A DNA stretch of 64,000 nt from Salinivenus sp. Lineage in GTDB: Bacteria; Bacteroidota; Rhodothermia; Rhodothermales; Salinibacteraceae. Below are positions 16,925 to 26,336 of this stretch, piece after piece. The translations under genes were made by a program, and so were the position numbers. The stretch lies in NCBI GenBank assembly GCA_018609755.1, contig JAHENZ010000150.1, positions 1 through 64,000 of the forward strand. Direction: 5' to 3'. The notes beneath the pieces were generated by a model. That model saw nothing but the letters and a program-made list of their open reading frames with translations, ran no database searches and was not told where the DNA came from. Position 1 is the first letter of the stretch, and the number at the start of each line of letters is the position of its first letter.

Positions 16925-17302
16925 CTACGCGTTCGACTCGTCCTCGGGCTCGTCTGCACTGCCCTCCGGAACCGAGTAGCCCAGCTCCCGAAGTGGTGTC
17001 TTCAATACCTCGCGGATGCGCTTCCCCGGCTTAAAGTGCGTCTTGCGCCGGCTGGGAACGAAGACGGGCTCATTGGTCTGAGGATTGCGCGCCGTGGGCT
17101 TGGCCTTCGTCTTCTTGACCTCGAAGACCCCAAAATCGCGGAGTTCGATGCGTCGCTCCGGGTCCGCCTCCATCAGGAGATCCCCCACCGCCATCAGCAC
17201 GGCTCGGACCCATGGCTTGGCCTTGTAAAGGGGCCGATCCATCTTTTCGGATACGCGCCGGGCCACATCTTCTTTCGTGAGCGTTTCGGTTCGGTCGGAC
17301 AT
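16925..17302 (-). CDS. HU/IHF family DNA-binding protein
   Basis: A 125-residue nucleoid protein. The helical dimer part starts T-K-E-D-V-A-R-R-V. The beta arm appears as G-V-F-E-V-K-K-T-K-A-K-P-T-A-R-N-P-Q-T and ends with F-K-P-G-K-R-I-R. It is about 30 residues longer than classic HU because of a C-terminal tail with an acidic end, typical of the longer Bacteroidota forms. It lies between relA/spoT (38 bp upstream) and ruvX. Confidence 0.92.
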   Translation of the reverse strand: MSDRTETLTKEDVARRVSEKMDRPLYKAKPWVRAVLMAVGDLLMEADPERRIELRDFGVFEVKKTKAKPTARNPQTNEPVFVPSRRKTHFKPGKRIREVLKTPLRELGYSVPEGSADEPEDESNA

Positions 17303-17340
17303 GTCGACCTCAAAGACTCGATGAGAAGAAAACTGACTGC

Positions 17341-19581
17341 CTACTCTTCGAAGCGATACACGCCGTGAATGCCGTCAATGCGCTTGAGGCGTTCCATCAA
17401 ACGCTGCAGGTGCTCCAGATCCGAGACGTGCAGCATAATGGTCCCTGAAAAGATCCCGTCCTCCGTGTCAATGGTAAGGGAGCGGATGTTGGTCTTCAGG
17501 TTTTTGGAAATGACCGTCGTGATGTCGTTGACCATGCCTACCCGGTCTTCGCCCATGAGACGAAGCGCCGCCACGAACTGCACGTCCTTCTGACGGCTCC
17601 AGTCCACGTCCAGGATGCGGTCGGCCTGGTTCACCAGCAGGTCCGAAGCATTCCGGCAATTCGAACGGTGGATGTTGATCGTCCCCGTGCGGCTCACAAA
17701 CCCGAAGACCTCATCCCCCGGAATGGGATTGCAGCACGAGGCGTAGCTGACGGCCAGGTCCTCTTGCACCTCACCATTAATCACCAGGGTCTGCTTGCCA
17801 GACGACTGGGCCGAGTCAAGGAAGTTTTCGAACCGCTCCTTCAGTGACTCGTCGTCGTCTCTTTCGTCTTCCGTCTGCTCCTCTTCGGTTTGGCCCTTGA
17901 CGTAGTCGACCAGCTCGTCAGGATCGTAGAGGCCTTTTCCAATCTCGTAGAAGAGCTGCTGGAGGTCGGGAAATTTGAGATCGTGGGCCACCTCCTGCAG
18001 ATCCTGATCGCTGATTTCGATGTTGGCCCGGTCCTTCTTCTTCTCCCAAATCTCCTTCCCGAGCTCAACCGCCTTGCGCCGCTCCTCATTGGTCCACTGG
18101 CGAATCCGGCTCCGCGCCTTGTGGGTGACCACGAAATTAACCCAGTCGGGATTCGGCTGCTGCTTTTTCGACGTGATGACCTCTACCTGATCGCCGCTGG
18201 ACAACTCGTGGGAAAGCGGCACCATCTTCCCGTTCACCTTCGCCCCGATGCACTGCATTCCCACTTCCGTGTGCACCTTAAAGGCAAAATCGACGGGCGT
18301 GGCCCCCTGTGGCAACGTCATTAAGTCGCCCTGCGGAGTGAAGACGTAGATCTCCTCGTCGTACAGGTTGAGGCGAAACTCCTTGACGAATTCCGTCGCC
18401 TCGTCCGGCTTGGGATTGTCGAGAAGGTCGCGCACCCACTCCAGGAATTGCTCCATCTCCTCGTCGACGTTCTCGGTCCCCTCCTTGTACTTCCAGTGAG
18501 CCGCCACGCCGCGCTCGGCCACCTCGTGCATCTCCTGCGTCCGGATCTGCACCTCCACGCGCCGGCCTTCGGGCCCAAAGACCGTCGTGTGCAGGCTCTG
18601 GTACCCGTTGGACTTGGGAACGGAAATGAAGTCGCGGAAGCGCTCAGGCAGCGGCTTGTAGAGATCCGTCACCAGCGAGTAGACGCGCCAGCAGTCCTCT
18701 TTGCCTTTTTTGCCCCCACTCTGCAGGACAATCCGAATCGCGAAGATGTCGTAGATCTCGTCGATCGGCTTGTTCTGCCGCTTCATCTTACGGTGGATCG
18801 AGTAGATGTTCTTCACCCGCCCGTAGATGTCAAACTCGTATCCCTCTTCTTTCAGATGCTCCTCGAGCGGGTCAATAAACTCGGCAATGTAGGCATCCCG
18901 CTGCTCGGCCATCTCCTCCAGCGTCGAGACAATGTGCTCGTACGCGTCCGGATCGAGAATCTTGAAGGAGAGGTCCTCCAGCTGGCTCTTGATGCTGAAC
19001 AGCCCGAACCGGTGGGCCAGCGGGGCGAAGAGATCGAGCGTTTCACTCGCTTTCTTGAGCTGCTTTTTCTTCGGCAGCGCCTCGATCGTGCGCATGTTGT
19101 GGAGCCGGTCCGCAAACTTCACCAGGATGACGCGGAGGTCCGTCGCCATCGACAGCATCAGCTTGCGAACGTTCTCGGCCTGTCCCAGCTCACGACTCTC
19201 AAAAACGCCGCTAATCTTCGTGAGGCCGTCGATGATGTTCTCCATCGTCTCCCCAAACTCCTCCCGAATGAGGTCGAGGGAGAGCTCGGTGTCTTCCACC
19301 ACGTCGTGCAGAAGGGCCGCCGCCACACTCATGTCGTCCAACCCGATGTCGCGGGCCACGATCGTCGCCACCGTCATCGGGTGGCTGATGTAGCGCTCCC
19401 CAGACTCGCGCCAATCGTTGCGGTGGGCCCAGTAGCTGAGACGAAAGGCCCGATGGATCATGTCTTCGTCCACCGTGGGCAGATGCTCACGGCACTGCGT
19501 GAGGAGCTCCTGGAGCTGGTCGTGAAATCGCTCGTCAATGTCGAGTTCCCCCTTCTCGGGAACGGCCGACGCCTGAATCAT
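17341..19581 (-). CDS. Bifunctional (p)ppGpp synthetase/hydrolase (RelA/SpoT)
   Basis: A 746-residue long RSH enzyme controlling the stringent response. The HD hydrolase domain is intact (Y-I-S-H-P-M-T-V and L-L-H-D-V-V-E-D-T). The synthetase domain carries V-P-K-S-N-G-Y-Q-S-L-H-T-T-V and V-E-V-Q-I-R-T. A TGS domain begins I-Y-V-F-T-P-Q-G-D, a zinc-finger-like S-Y-A-S-C-C-N-P-I-P-G-D follows, and an ACT domain ends the protein. All motifs suggest both synthesis and hydrolysis. The ATG at 19581 is chosen because the longer frame adds an atypical N-terminus. It is the first gene of a likely operon with HU and ruvX. Confidence 0.95.
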   Translation of the reverse strand: MIQASAVPEKGELDIDERFHDQLQELLTQCREHLPTVDEDMIHRAFRLSYWAHRNDWRESGERYISHPMTVATIVARDIGLDDMSVAAALLHDVVEDTELSLDLIREEFGETMENIIDGLTKISGVFESRELGQAENVRKLMLSMATDLRVILVKFADRLHNMRTIEALPKKKQLKKASETLDLFAPLAHRFGLFSIKSQLEDLSFKILDPDAYEHIVSTLEEMAEQRDAYIAEFIDPLEEHLKEEGYEFDIYGRVKNIYSIHRKMKRQNKPIDEIYDIFAIRIVLQSGGKKGKEDCWRVYSLVTDLYKPLPERFRDFISVPKSNGYQSLHTTVFGPEGRRVEVQIRTQEMHEVAERGVAAHWKYKEGTENVDEEMEQFLEWVRDLLDNPKPDEATEFVKEFRLNLYDEEIYVFTPQGDLMTLPQGATPVDFAFKVHTEVGMQCIGAKVNGKMVPLSHELSSGDQVEVITSKKQQPNPDWVNFVVTHKARSRIRQWTNEERRKAVELGKEIWEKKKDRANIEISDQDLQEVAHDLKFPDLQQLFYEIGKGLYDPDELVDYVKGQTEEEQTEDERDDDESLKERFENFLDSAQSSGKQTLVINGEVQEDLAVSYASCCNPIPGDEVFGFVSRTGTINIHRSNCRNASDLLVNQADRILDVDWSRQKDVQFVAALRLMGEDRVGMVNDITTVISKNLKTNIRSLTIDTEDGIFSGTIMLHVSDLEHLQRLMERLKRIDGIHGVYRFEE

Positions 19582-19760
19582 GCTGCTGAAAACTTTGACA
19601 TTAAAACACGCAGAAGTCCACAGGGGCTTTAAATTCCTGTCATTCCACAAGTTTCTCGGTTCCGCCAGCCGACATTAGAAGAGGAGGCCTACTCGTTTTT
19701 CTCGGTGCCGCCCTCCGTTCTCGTTCTGATTCGTGATTCTCGTTGCGTGCCCCCTCCCCT

Positions 19761-21179
19761 TTACGACGTGCCATTATTCCCCTGGCCCACCTCCATGAGG
19801 GCACTAATGAGATCGCTCTTCGTGAGCACCGAGTAGCCCCGACGGCCGTCGGGACCGTGGTCGACCAGCACAGCGCCGACGTCCTGCTCCAGGTACGCGG
19901 AAAGGTGCTCCAGGTGCAGGGAGGCCGGCACGACGGGAAACGGATCGCCCATGATGGTGCGCACCGGCTTGTCGCGCGAATCCGGGTTGTCGATGAGCCG
20001 GTTCAGAATGCGCGTCTCTGTGACACTGCCCACCACCTCATTATCGTTGTCGATCACTGGCATCTGCGAAATGCCTTCGTCCGTCATTCGCTCGATAATG
20101 TCTCCGATTTTGTCGCCCGGCGCGGCCGAGATGACCTCCGCGTGGTCCTGCCGCAGATTCAACACCTCGCCCGCCGTCACGTCCGGCTTGCTTTCCAGGA
20201 AGCCGTGATTCCGCATCCACTCGTCGTTGTAGGTTTTGGACAGGTAGCGGAAGCCGGAATCCGGTAAGAGCACGACGACCACGTCGTCCTCCGTGAGCAC
20301 GCTGCGATGATCCTCCAGCCACTGCAACGCCCCTGCCAGGGCCATGCCGCAGGACTGCCCAACGAAGAGCCCCTCCTCACGAGCAAGCCGTCGGGTCATC
20401 TGCATGGCCTCCTTGTCCTCAATCTGGACGAAATCGTCCACCACGTCGAAATCCATGTTCTCGGGCAGGATGTCTTCGCCCACGCCCTCGGTGAAATAGG
20501 GATAGATCTCATCCTCGTCGAAGACGCCCTCGTGAAAGTATTTGTAGAAGACGGACCCGGCGGGGTCGACGCCAATGACTTTCGTGTCTTCCTCCTGCTC
20601 CTTCAGGTAGCGGCCCGTTCCACTGATGGTGCCCCCCGTTCCGGCCCCCGCAATGTAGTGAGTGATCTGGCCCTCGGTTTGCTCCCAAAGCTCCGGCCCC
20701 GTGGTCTCGTAGTGAATTTGAGGATTCGAGGGGTTGTCGTACTGGTTCAGATAAACGGAATTCGGAATTTCCTCCGCGAGCCGCTGGGCCACAGAGTAGT
20801 AGCTGCGCGGATCGTCCGGTTCCACGTTCGTCGGGCAGATGAGCACTTCCGCCCCTAACCCCCGCAGCACGTCCACTTTTTCCCGACTCTGCTTGTCGGT
20901 GGTCGTAAAAATGCAGCGGTACCCCTTCGCTATAGCCGCAATGGCGAGGCCCGCCCCGGTATTGCCGCTCGTGCCCTCAATAATCGTCCCGCCCGGCTCA
21001 ATCAGTCCTTTCTCCTCCGCATCCTCGATCATGCTGACGCCGATGCGGTCCTTCACCGACCCCCCCGGATTGAAAAACTCCACTTTTCCAAGTACCGTGC
21101 AAGGGAGATCCTCCGCAATTTCGTTGATGCGAACGAGCGGCGTATTCCCAATCGTGCCGAGGACGGTGTCGTGCCACAT
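19761..21179 (-). CDS. Cystathionine beta-synthase with C-terminal CBS pair
   Basis: A 472-residue PLP enzyme of the beta-substituting family. The PLP lysine is Lys43 in G-G-S-V-K-D-R, the substrate loop is E-G-T-S-G-N-T-G-A, and the phosphate loop is G-A-G-T-G-G-T-I-S-G-T-G. The core ends near residue 330. Two CBS motifs follow (I-S-Q-M-P-V-I-D-N-D-N, then the C-terminal L-S-A-Y-L-E segment), which in relatives bind adenosyl ligands and regulate activity. It probably condenses serine with homocysteine, or acts as an O-acetylserine sulfhydrylase; sequence alone cannot decide. It lies 179 bp upstream of relA/spoT. Confidence 0.9.
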   Translation of the reverse strand: MWHDTVLGTIGNTPLVRINEIAEDLPCTVLGKVEFFNPGGSVKDRIGVSMIEDAEEKGLIEPGGTIIEGTSGNTGAGLAIAAIAKGYRCIFTTTDKQSREKVDVLRGLGAEVLICPTNVEPDDPRSYYSVAQRLAEEIPNSVYLNQYDNPSNPQIHYETTGPELWEQTEGQITHYIAGAGTGGTISGTGRYLKEQEEDTKVIGVDPAGSVFYKYFHEGVFDEDEIYPYFTEGVGEDILPENMDFDVVDDFVQIEDKEAMQMTRRLAREEGLFVGQSCGMALAGALQWLEDHRSVLTEDDVVVVLLPDSGFRYLSKTYNDEWMRNHGFLESKPDVTAGEVLNLRQDHAEVISAAPGDKIGDIIERMTDEGISQMPVIDNDNEVVGSVTETRILNRLIDNPDSRDKPVRTIMGDPFPVVPASLHLEHLSAYLEQDVGAVLVDHGPDGRRGYSVLTKSDLISALMEVGQGNNGTS

Positions 21180-21475
21180 AAGGTCTGGGTGAAAGTGAAG
21201 TGGATGCTGATGGTAGGATCTCCTCCCAGCGCCCAGTGCCGGCGTCTTCCCGACGATCGGCCTGCTGAGACGCGCGCCCTAGTACGTACGACCTGCCCCT
21301 GTGCCGGTATTCCAACGGGCGCCCGCCTCAACAGTTGCTCTCGAAGCTGCACCTTCCGAGTCACATGGACGTTGGATTGTCCATGATAATGATCAGCAAC
21401 GACGCTGTCACCCCTCTCCCGCAGAAACGATGTGGGACATCTGCCTCGTTCTTCTTCTAGTTCCGCTCTGTCCTG
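21180..21475. other. Divergent intergenic region
   Basis: A 296-bp gap between the divergent CBS and histidine kinase starts. It contains one clear dyad (21364-21385), listed separately. No ORF or RNA gene is supported. Confidence 0.4.
21364..21385. promoter_or_regulatory. Operator-like dyad upstream of the histidine kinase
   Basis: CATGGAC (21364-21370) and GTCCATG (21379-21385) are perfect 7-bp inverted arms separated by 8 bp. The dyad is centred about 100 bp before the histidine kinase start. The shape fits a dimeric regulator site; the regulator is unknown. Confidence 0.35.
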
Positions 21476-22942
21476 ATGAACGCTCCCGACACGGTTCCAA
21501 CCGTTGAACCGGCCCTGCTGATCGCTACGTTCGCCCCGTCTGGGACCCTACGCAACTGTAATGAAGCCTGGCAATCGGTCCTGGGCACCGCCGAGGCGCC
21601 CTGGGCCATGCTGCCCGAAGACGACAAGGAGCTTGCGAGCTCCTCCGTGCTCGAAGCCGGGAAGGGCTCCCTGGTCACGAACCAAGTGGTAAACGCCCAC
21701 ACCCCGGATCGGGACGAGCCCCTTCCCGTCCTCCTCAACTTCGTGCCGGTTCACGGCGACGCAGACGACGAGTCCCGAATCACCGCCGTTACCATCAGCG
21801 GCGAGGTGATGGCCGAACCGCCCTCCTGGATGATCAGCCAGACGCAGCGCCATCGCATGGAAGCCCTCGGGCGGATGACGATGGGGGTGGCCCACGACCT
21901 CAACAATCTTCTCAGCGGCCTCATCGGGCACATCGAACTGCTAAAGGAAAAAGCCGCACGCAGCGACGATCCCGCGGCGGACATCCAGCCCTCCATCCGG
22001 ACGATCGAGAAGACGGCGGAAGACGGTGCGTCCCTCATTGAAAAAATGCAGCGCTACATCCGCGAGGACACTCAAAAGCACTTCGAGCGCGTGAGTCTCG
22101 CGACGCTCATAGAGGACTGCATCACCATCACCCAGCCCTACTGGTATAATGAGCCGCGGCGGCAGGGCATAGAAATTGACGTGGAGCGAAATCTCGATTC
22201 CGTGCCGGACGTGATGGGGGCCGCCTCCGAACTGCGGGAGGTCTTCGTAAACCTCATCCTGAATGCCGTACAGGCCATGCCGGAGGGCGGTACGCTCACC
22301 TTCGAAACCTTTGCTGACGAATCGTCGGTCTATGCCCGCGTGACGGACACCGGCATCGGCATGAGCGATGAGATCCAGGAAAACATCTTCGAACCCCTCT
22401 TCACCACCAAAGGCGAGCAAGGCACCGGCATGGGCCTCGCCGCCAGCTACGGCATCATTCAGGAGCACGAGGGCGACATTCAGGTCACCTCGGAGCCTGG
22501 GGAAGGCACGACGTTTACCATGTCCTTTCCTCCTGCCGACGAGTCGGAGCCGGAGCCGGAGGAGTCGACGGAAGAGACCGTCGATAACGAGAACGTGCGT
22601 GTTCTGGTCGTGGACGACGAGGAGATGGTGCGCTCCATCATCACGCAGCTCCTCACGCTCAACGATCACGAAGTGGACCGTGCGTCGTCGGGCGCCGAAG
22701 CCCTTTCGATGTTCGAGGCGAACCACTACGACATCGTCTTCACCGACTTTGGCATGCCTGAAATGACCGGCGCAGAACTGTCGCGGAAGCTTCACGAACG
22801 CCAGCCGGACCTCCCGATCATCTTGCTCACGGGCTATACCGACACCGAAACCGCTGTCGATGAGGTCGATGACATCCTGTCGAAACCGTTCAAGCTTGAG
22901 GAGCTGGAGGCCACCATCCAAAAGTTTGTGATCTCGTCGTGA
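21476..22942 (+). CDS. Soluble hybrid histidine kinase (PAS-like, HisKA, HATPase, REC)
   Basis: A 488-residue cytosolic signalling protein without membrane segments. Residues 1-120 resemble a PAS sensor. The phospho-acceptor is His140 in G-V-A-H-D-L-N-N-L-L-S-G. The ATPase has its N box around Asn263, G1 as D-T-G-I-G-M, an F box with E-P-L-F-T-T-K, and G2 as G-T-G-M-G-L-A-A-S-Y-G-I. An acidic linker leads to a receiver domain (about 374-488) with V-L-V-V-D-D-E-E, phospho-acceptor Asp424 and Lys470. No DNA-binding output is fused, so it probably passes phosphate to another protein. No partner regulator is adjacent. lon follows 151 bp downstream. Confidence 0.93.
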   Translation: MNAPDTVPTVEPALLIATFAPSGTLRNCNEAWQSVLGTAEAPWAMLPEDDKELASSSVLEAGKGSLVTNQVVNAHTPDRDEPLPVLLNFVPVHGDADDESRITAVTISGEVMAEPPSWMISQTQRHRMEALGRMTMGVAHDLNNLLSGLIGHIELLKEKAARSDDPAADIQPSIRTIEKTAEDGASLIEKMQRYIREDTQKHFERVSLATLIEDCITITQPYWYNEPRRQGIEIDVERNLDSVPDVMGAASELREVFVNLILNAVQAMPEGGTLTFETFADESSVYARVTDTGIGMSDEIQENIFEPLFTTKGEQGTGMGLAASYGIIQEHEGDIQVTSEPGEGTTFTMSFPPADESEPEPEESTEETVDNENVRVLVVDDEEMVRSIITQLLTLNDHEVDRASSGAEALSMFEANHYDIVFTDFGMPEMTGAELSRKLHERQPDLPIILLTGYTDTETAVDEVDDILSKPFKLEELEATIQKFVISS

Positions 22943-23008
22943 GTACCGTGCGGCTGTCACCTTGACCGACCACTCGTGACAGAACGCCTGCTTTCTTGCA
23001 AAACGTCT

Positions 23009-23024
23009 CGACCGTCCGCGGTCG
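23009..23024 (+). terminator. Weak hairpin between the histidine kinase and lon
   Basis: CGACCG (23009-23014), loop TCCG, CGGTCG (23019-23024). A short T run (ATTTTG) begins 8 nt later. It may attenuate or end the histidine kinase transcript before lon. Confidence 0.3.
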
Positions 23025-23093
23025 GTCCACATTTTGCGGATGCTTCTCCACCACGGCCCGCCCCCTTCTCCCTGATTTTTCCCTCCGAAGCAC

Positions 23094-25628
23094 ATGACAG
23101 ATCAGAAACCCTTCTCTCTCCTCACCGACGAGCCCGGTCCCTTAGGCGGCAAAGAATCTGACCAGGATATTCCGCTCCCGAATCCGGACGAGGAAGCTCA
23201 ACTCAGTGCCTCGGAGGTGCCGGAGCAGCTTCCGATTCTCGCGCTCCGGAATACAGTCCTCTTCCCTGGGGTGGTGTTGCCCATTACGCTCGGGCGCGAC
23301 TCTTCACTGCAGCTCGTGAAGGAGGCGTCGGAGGCCGATCGGTTGATTGGAGTCGTTGCCCAGCGATCGGCCCAGGACGAAAACCCTGCCCCCGAGGACC
23401 TTTACGACGTCGGCACCGTGGCCGAAATCTTGAAGCTCATCAAGATGCCGGACGGGTCGCGGTCGATCATTATTCAGGGCAAACGCCGTATTCGGGTGAC
23501 CGAATACGTGGAAACGGAGCCGTACTTCCGCGCCCGGGTGGAACCGATCGAGGAGCCGGAGGAGACTGAGGATCTGGAATTGGAGGCCCACACCCGTTCG
23601 ATCAAAGAGCTGGCCGTGCAGATCGTACGGCAGGCGCCGCACCTCCCCAGCGAAGCCGCCGAAGCGATCGAGAACATCGAGTCGCCGGACTTTCTGATTC
23701 ACTTCATTGCCTCCAACCTGCAGGAAGAAGTCAAAGGGAAGCAGAAGATCCTCGCCACCCTCCCCCTCATGGAGCGGGCCGACCTCGTCCTTCAGAAGCT
23801 GCAGGACGAACTGCAGGTGATGAAGCTGTCCGAAAAGATTCGCAGCCGCGTGCGGAGCGACGTAGACGAGCAACAGCGGGAGTACCTGCTGCGCCAGCAG
23901 TTGAAAGCGATTCAGGAGGAGCTGGGCGAGACCGACGAGCGGACCGAGGTTGAGGATCTTCGACAGAAAGCCGCCGAAAAGGATCTGCCGGAACACGCCC
24001 GGGAGCAGGTGGACAAGGAGCTCACCCGACTCGCCCGCACGAATCCGGCCTCCCCGGACTACGCGGTGACCCGCAACTACGTAGATTGGATTCTGGATCT
24101 CCCGTGGTCCACGTATTCCGAGGACCGCCTGGACGTGACGCGGGCCGAGGAGGTGCTGAATGAGGACCACTACGGCCTCGACGACGTGAAGGAGCGCATT
24201 CTGGAGCACCTGGCCGTCCTCAAGCTAAAGGGCGACATGAAGGCTCCGATTCTCTGCCTTCATGGGCCGCCCGGCGTGGGCAAAACCAGTCTCGGCCAAA
24301 GCATTGCCCGGGCGATGGAGCGGGAGTTTGTGCGCATGAGCCTGGGTGGTGTGCGAGACGAGGCGGAGATTCGGGGCCACCGCCGGACGTACGTAGGCGC
24401 CCTTCCGGGCCGCATTCTGCAGGGACTGAAAAAGGCGGGGACCAACAATCCCGTCTTTATGCTCGACGAGGTCGACAAGCTCGACTCCGGCATGCGGGGC
24501 GATCCGTCCAGCGCCCTCCTGGAGGTGCTGGACCCGGAGCAGAACGATGCGTTCAACGACCACTACCTGGAGCTCGATTACGACCTCTCGAAGGTTTTCT
24601 TCATCGCGACGGCCAACTACGCGGAACGCATTCCGCCGCCCCTCCGCGACCGCATGGAGATGATTGAAATCTCCGGGTACACGCAGGAGGAGAAGCTGCG
24701 GATTGCCACGGGATATCTCCTTCCCCGCCAGCTGGAACGCAACGGCCTCGCCAACCACGACATCAGCCTCTCCGACGACGCGCTGCGCCTACTCATCGAC
24801 GGCTATACGCGTGAGTCCGGCGTCCGCCAACTAGAACGCACCATTGGGGCGGTGCTGCGCGGCGTAGCGAAGGAATTTGCGACGGACACGCTGAGCGACC
24901 CCACGGTCGATGCAGACGACATCGAAGACTACCTTGGTGTGCGAAAGTTCGAGTCGGACGTGGCCGAGCGAACGGAGGTCCCGGGCGTGGCTACGGGCCT
25001 TGCCTGGACGCCGGCCGGGGGCGAAATTTTGTTCATCGAGGCGTCGCTCTCGCGCGGGTCCGGGCGCATGACGGTCACCGGCCAGCTGGGGGACGTGATG
25101 AAGGAGTCGGCTCAGGCCGCAGTCTCGTACGTGAAGGCGCAGGCTGACGAGCTCGGCATTCCACAGGACGCGTTCCGGTACTGGGACCTCCACCTGCACG
25201 TCCCTGCGGGTGCCACGCCCAAAGATGGCCCCTCCGCCGGCATCGCCATCCTCTCGGCCCTCGTCTCCGCCTACACGCAGCGCCGCGTGCGCCACACCCT
25301 GGCGATGACCGGTGAAATTACGCTTCGCGGCCTCGTACTGCCGGTGGGAGGAATCAAAGAAAAAGTTCTCGCCGCCCGGCGTGCCGGCATCAAACAGGTG
25401 CTGCTCCCGAAGAAAAACGAGAAGGACGTGAAGGACATTCAGGAGGGGGCGCTGGACGGCATCGAGATCACGTACCTGGAACGGATGGACGACGTGATCG
25501 ACCTCGTGCTGGAAGACGAGGTCCTCCAGGATCCGGCGGAATACTTCTCCCTCCCGGAAGAGGAGAAGCAGCGCACCTCCTCGGGAGACGGGGCTGTGGG
25601 CATTGCGGATCCGGAGACCGTGTCCTAA
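23094..25628 (+). CDS. lon: ATP-dependent protease Lon
   Basis: An 844-residue LonA protease that degrades misfolded and regulatory proteins in the cytosol. The N-terminal LAN domain starts near residue 44 ([14 protein letters not shown]). A coiled linker leads to the AAA module, with Walker A G-P-P-G-V-G-K-T at 391-398 and Walker B F-M-L-D-E-V-D-K. The protease domain has the Ser714-Lys755 dyad in D-G-P-S-A-G and G-G-I-K-E-K. An acidic 40-residue N-terminal lead precedes the LAN domain. Length and motifs are normal, and it is probably transcribed on its own. Confidence 0.97.
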   Translation: MTDQKPFSLLTDEPGPLGGKESDQDIPLPNPDEEAQLSASEVPEQLPILALRNTVLFPGVVLPITLGRDSSLQLVKEASEADRLIGVVAQRSAQDENPAPEDLYDVGTVAEILKLIKMPDGSRSIIIQGKRRIRVTEYVETEPYFRARVEPIEEPEETEDLELEAHTRSIKELAVQIVRQAPHLPSEAAEAIENIESPDFLIHFIASNLQEEVKGKQKILATLPLMERADLVLQKLQDELQVMKLSEKIRSRVRSDVDEQQREYLLRQQLKAIQEELGETDERTEVEDLRQKAAEKDLPEHAREQVDKELTRLARTNPASPDYAVTRNYVDWILDLPWSTYSEDRLDVTRAEEVLNEDHYGLDDVKERILEHLAVLKLKGDMKAPILCLHGPPGVGKTSLGQSIARAMEREFVRMSLGGVRDEAEIRGHRRTYVGALPGRILQGLKKAGTNNPVFMLDEVDKLDSGMRGDPSSALLEVLDPEQNDAFNDHYLELDYDLSKVFFIATANYAERIPPPLRDRMEMIEISGYTQEEKLRIATGYLLPRQLERNGLANHDISLSDDALRLLIDGYTRESGVRQLERTIGAVLRGVAKEFATDTLSDPTVDADDIEDYLGVRKFESDVAERTEVPGVATGLAWTPAGGEILFIEASLSRGSGRMTVTGQLGDVMKESAQAAVSYVKAQADELGIPQDAFRYWDLHLHVPAGATPKDGPSAGIAILSALVSAYTQRRVRHTLAMTGEITLRGLVLPVGGIKEKVLAARRAGIKQVLLPKKNEKDVKDIQEGALDGIEITYLERMDDVIDLVLEDEVLQDPAEYFSLPEEEKQRTSSGDGAVGIADPETVS

Positions 25629-25836
25629 CTGAAACCGACACCGCGAAAACCAGCCCCTCAACCGGCCCCGATCGGCCTCGCCTGTCTCATCCATAACGGT
25701 TAATTCCACTCTCCGACCTACCGAGCGCTGGCCGCAAGCGATTCCAATTCGTGTCTACTGCTAGACAGTTCATCGCCCCCCGCTCTCTTCCGGATCACGC
25801 TTCTCGACACTTGTCCAAAAAGACAAAATCATTCTC

Positions 25837-26271
25837 ATGAACTCTCTCCCTCCCGGTCTCGGGTTCTGTGCTCTCCTTTTCAGCGGCGGGATCCTCCTCA
25901 GTGCGTGCCAACAGGAGTCCCCCTCTCAGCAAAGCGCCGCGGCGGATTCGACATCCGAGGCCTTCTCCGATGATGACGTGTACGTAGTGGTTTCCCAGCA
26001 GCCCGACTGCGGCGGCGTCGAGGCCCTGCAGGAGTACATCAATAACAATCCCCCGGAGCCCTTTTGGCCCTGGACGGAGACCGAAGGCAAAGTCTTCGTT
26101 CAGTTCGTCGTGAGCAAGGAGGGCGAAGTGGTAACCCCAGAGGTGACCCGTGGTGTGAGCGAACCGCTCAATACGAGGGCCCTCGAGGCCGTGCAGAACC
26201 TGAACTGCGAGCCGGGGGTGCAGGAGGGCCAACGTGTGCACGTTCGGATGAGTCTGCCAGTTACATTTTGA
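25837..26271 (+). CDS. Small lipoprotein with TonB-like C-terminal domain
   Basis: A 144-residue exported lipoprotein. The signal peptide ends in the lipobox L-L-S-A-C (Cys24), followed by a Ser/Gln-rich linker. The rest (about residues 45-144) reads like a TonB C-terminal domain: G-G-V-E-A-L-Q-E-Y-I, then G-K-V-F-V-Q-F-V-V-S-K-E-G-E-V, then L-N-T-R-A-L-E-A-V-Q. Unlike true TonB it has no inner-membrane helix or Pro-rich spacer, so it cannot act as an energy transducer in the normal way. It converges with the Hanks kinase gene (65-bp gap). Its partner is unknown. Confidence 0.82.
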   Translation: MNSLPPGLGFCALLFSGGILLSACQQESPSQQSAAADSTSEAFSDDDVYVVVSQQPDCGGVEALQEYINNNPPEPFWPWTETEGKVFVQFVVSKEGEVVTPEVTRGVSEPLNTRALEAVQNLNCEPGVQEGQRVHVRMSLPVTF

Positions 26272-26336
26272 GAGTAATGAGCGCGTGCAGCCTTCCGAGA
26301 CTATAGAGCGTCCCAAATTGAGCCCGAGCGCCGTCG

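Noticed and set aside
18448-19632. 394-codon plus-strand ORF opposite relA/spoT
   Set aside because: Shadow created by third-position GC bias of the real gene; no recognisable motif.
21941-23095. 384-codon minus-strand ORF opposite the histidine kinase
   Set aside because: His/Arg-rich nonsense-like composition, antisense to a well-supported kinase.
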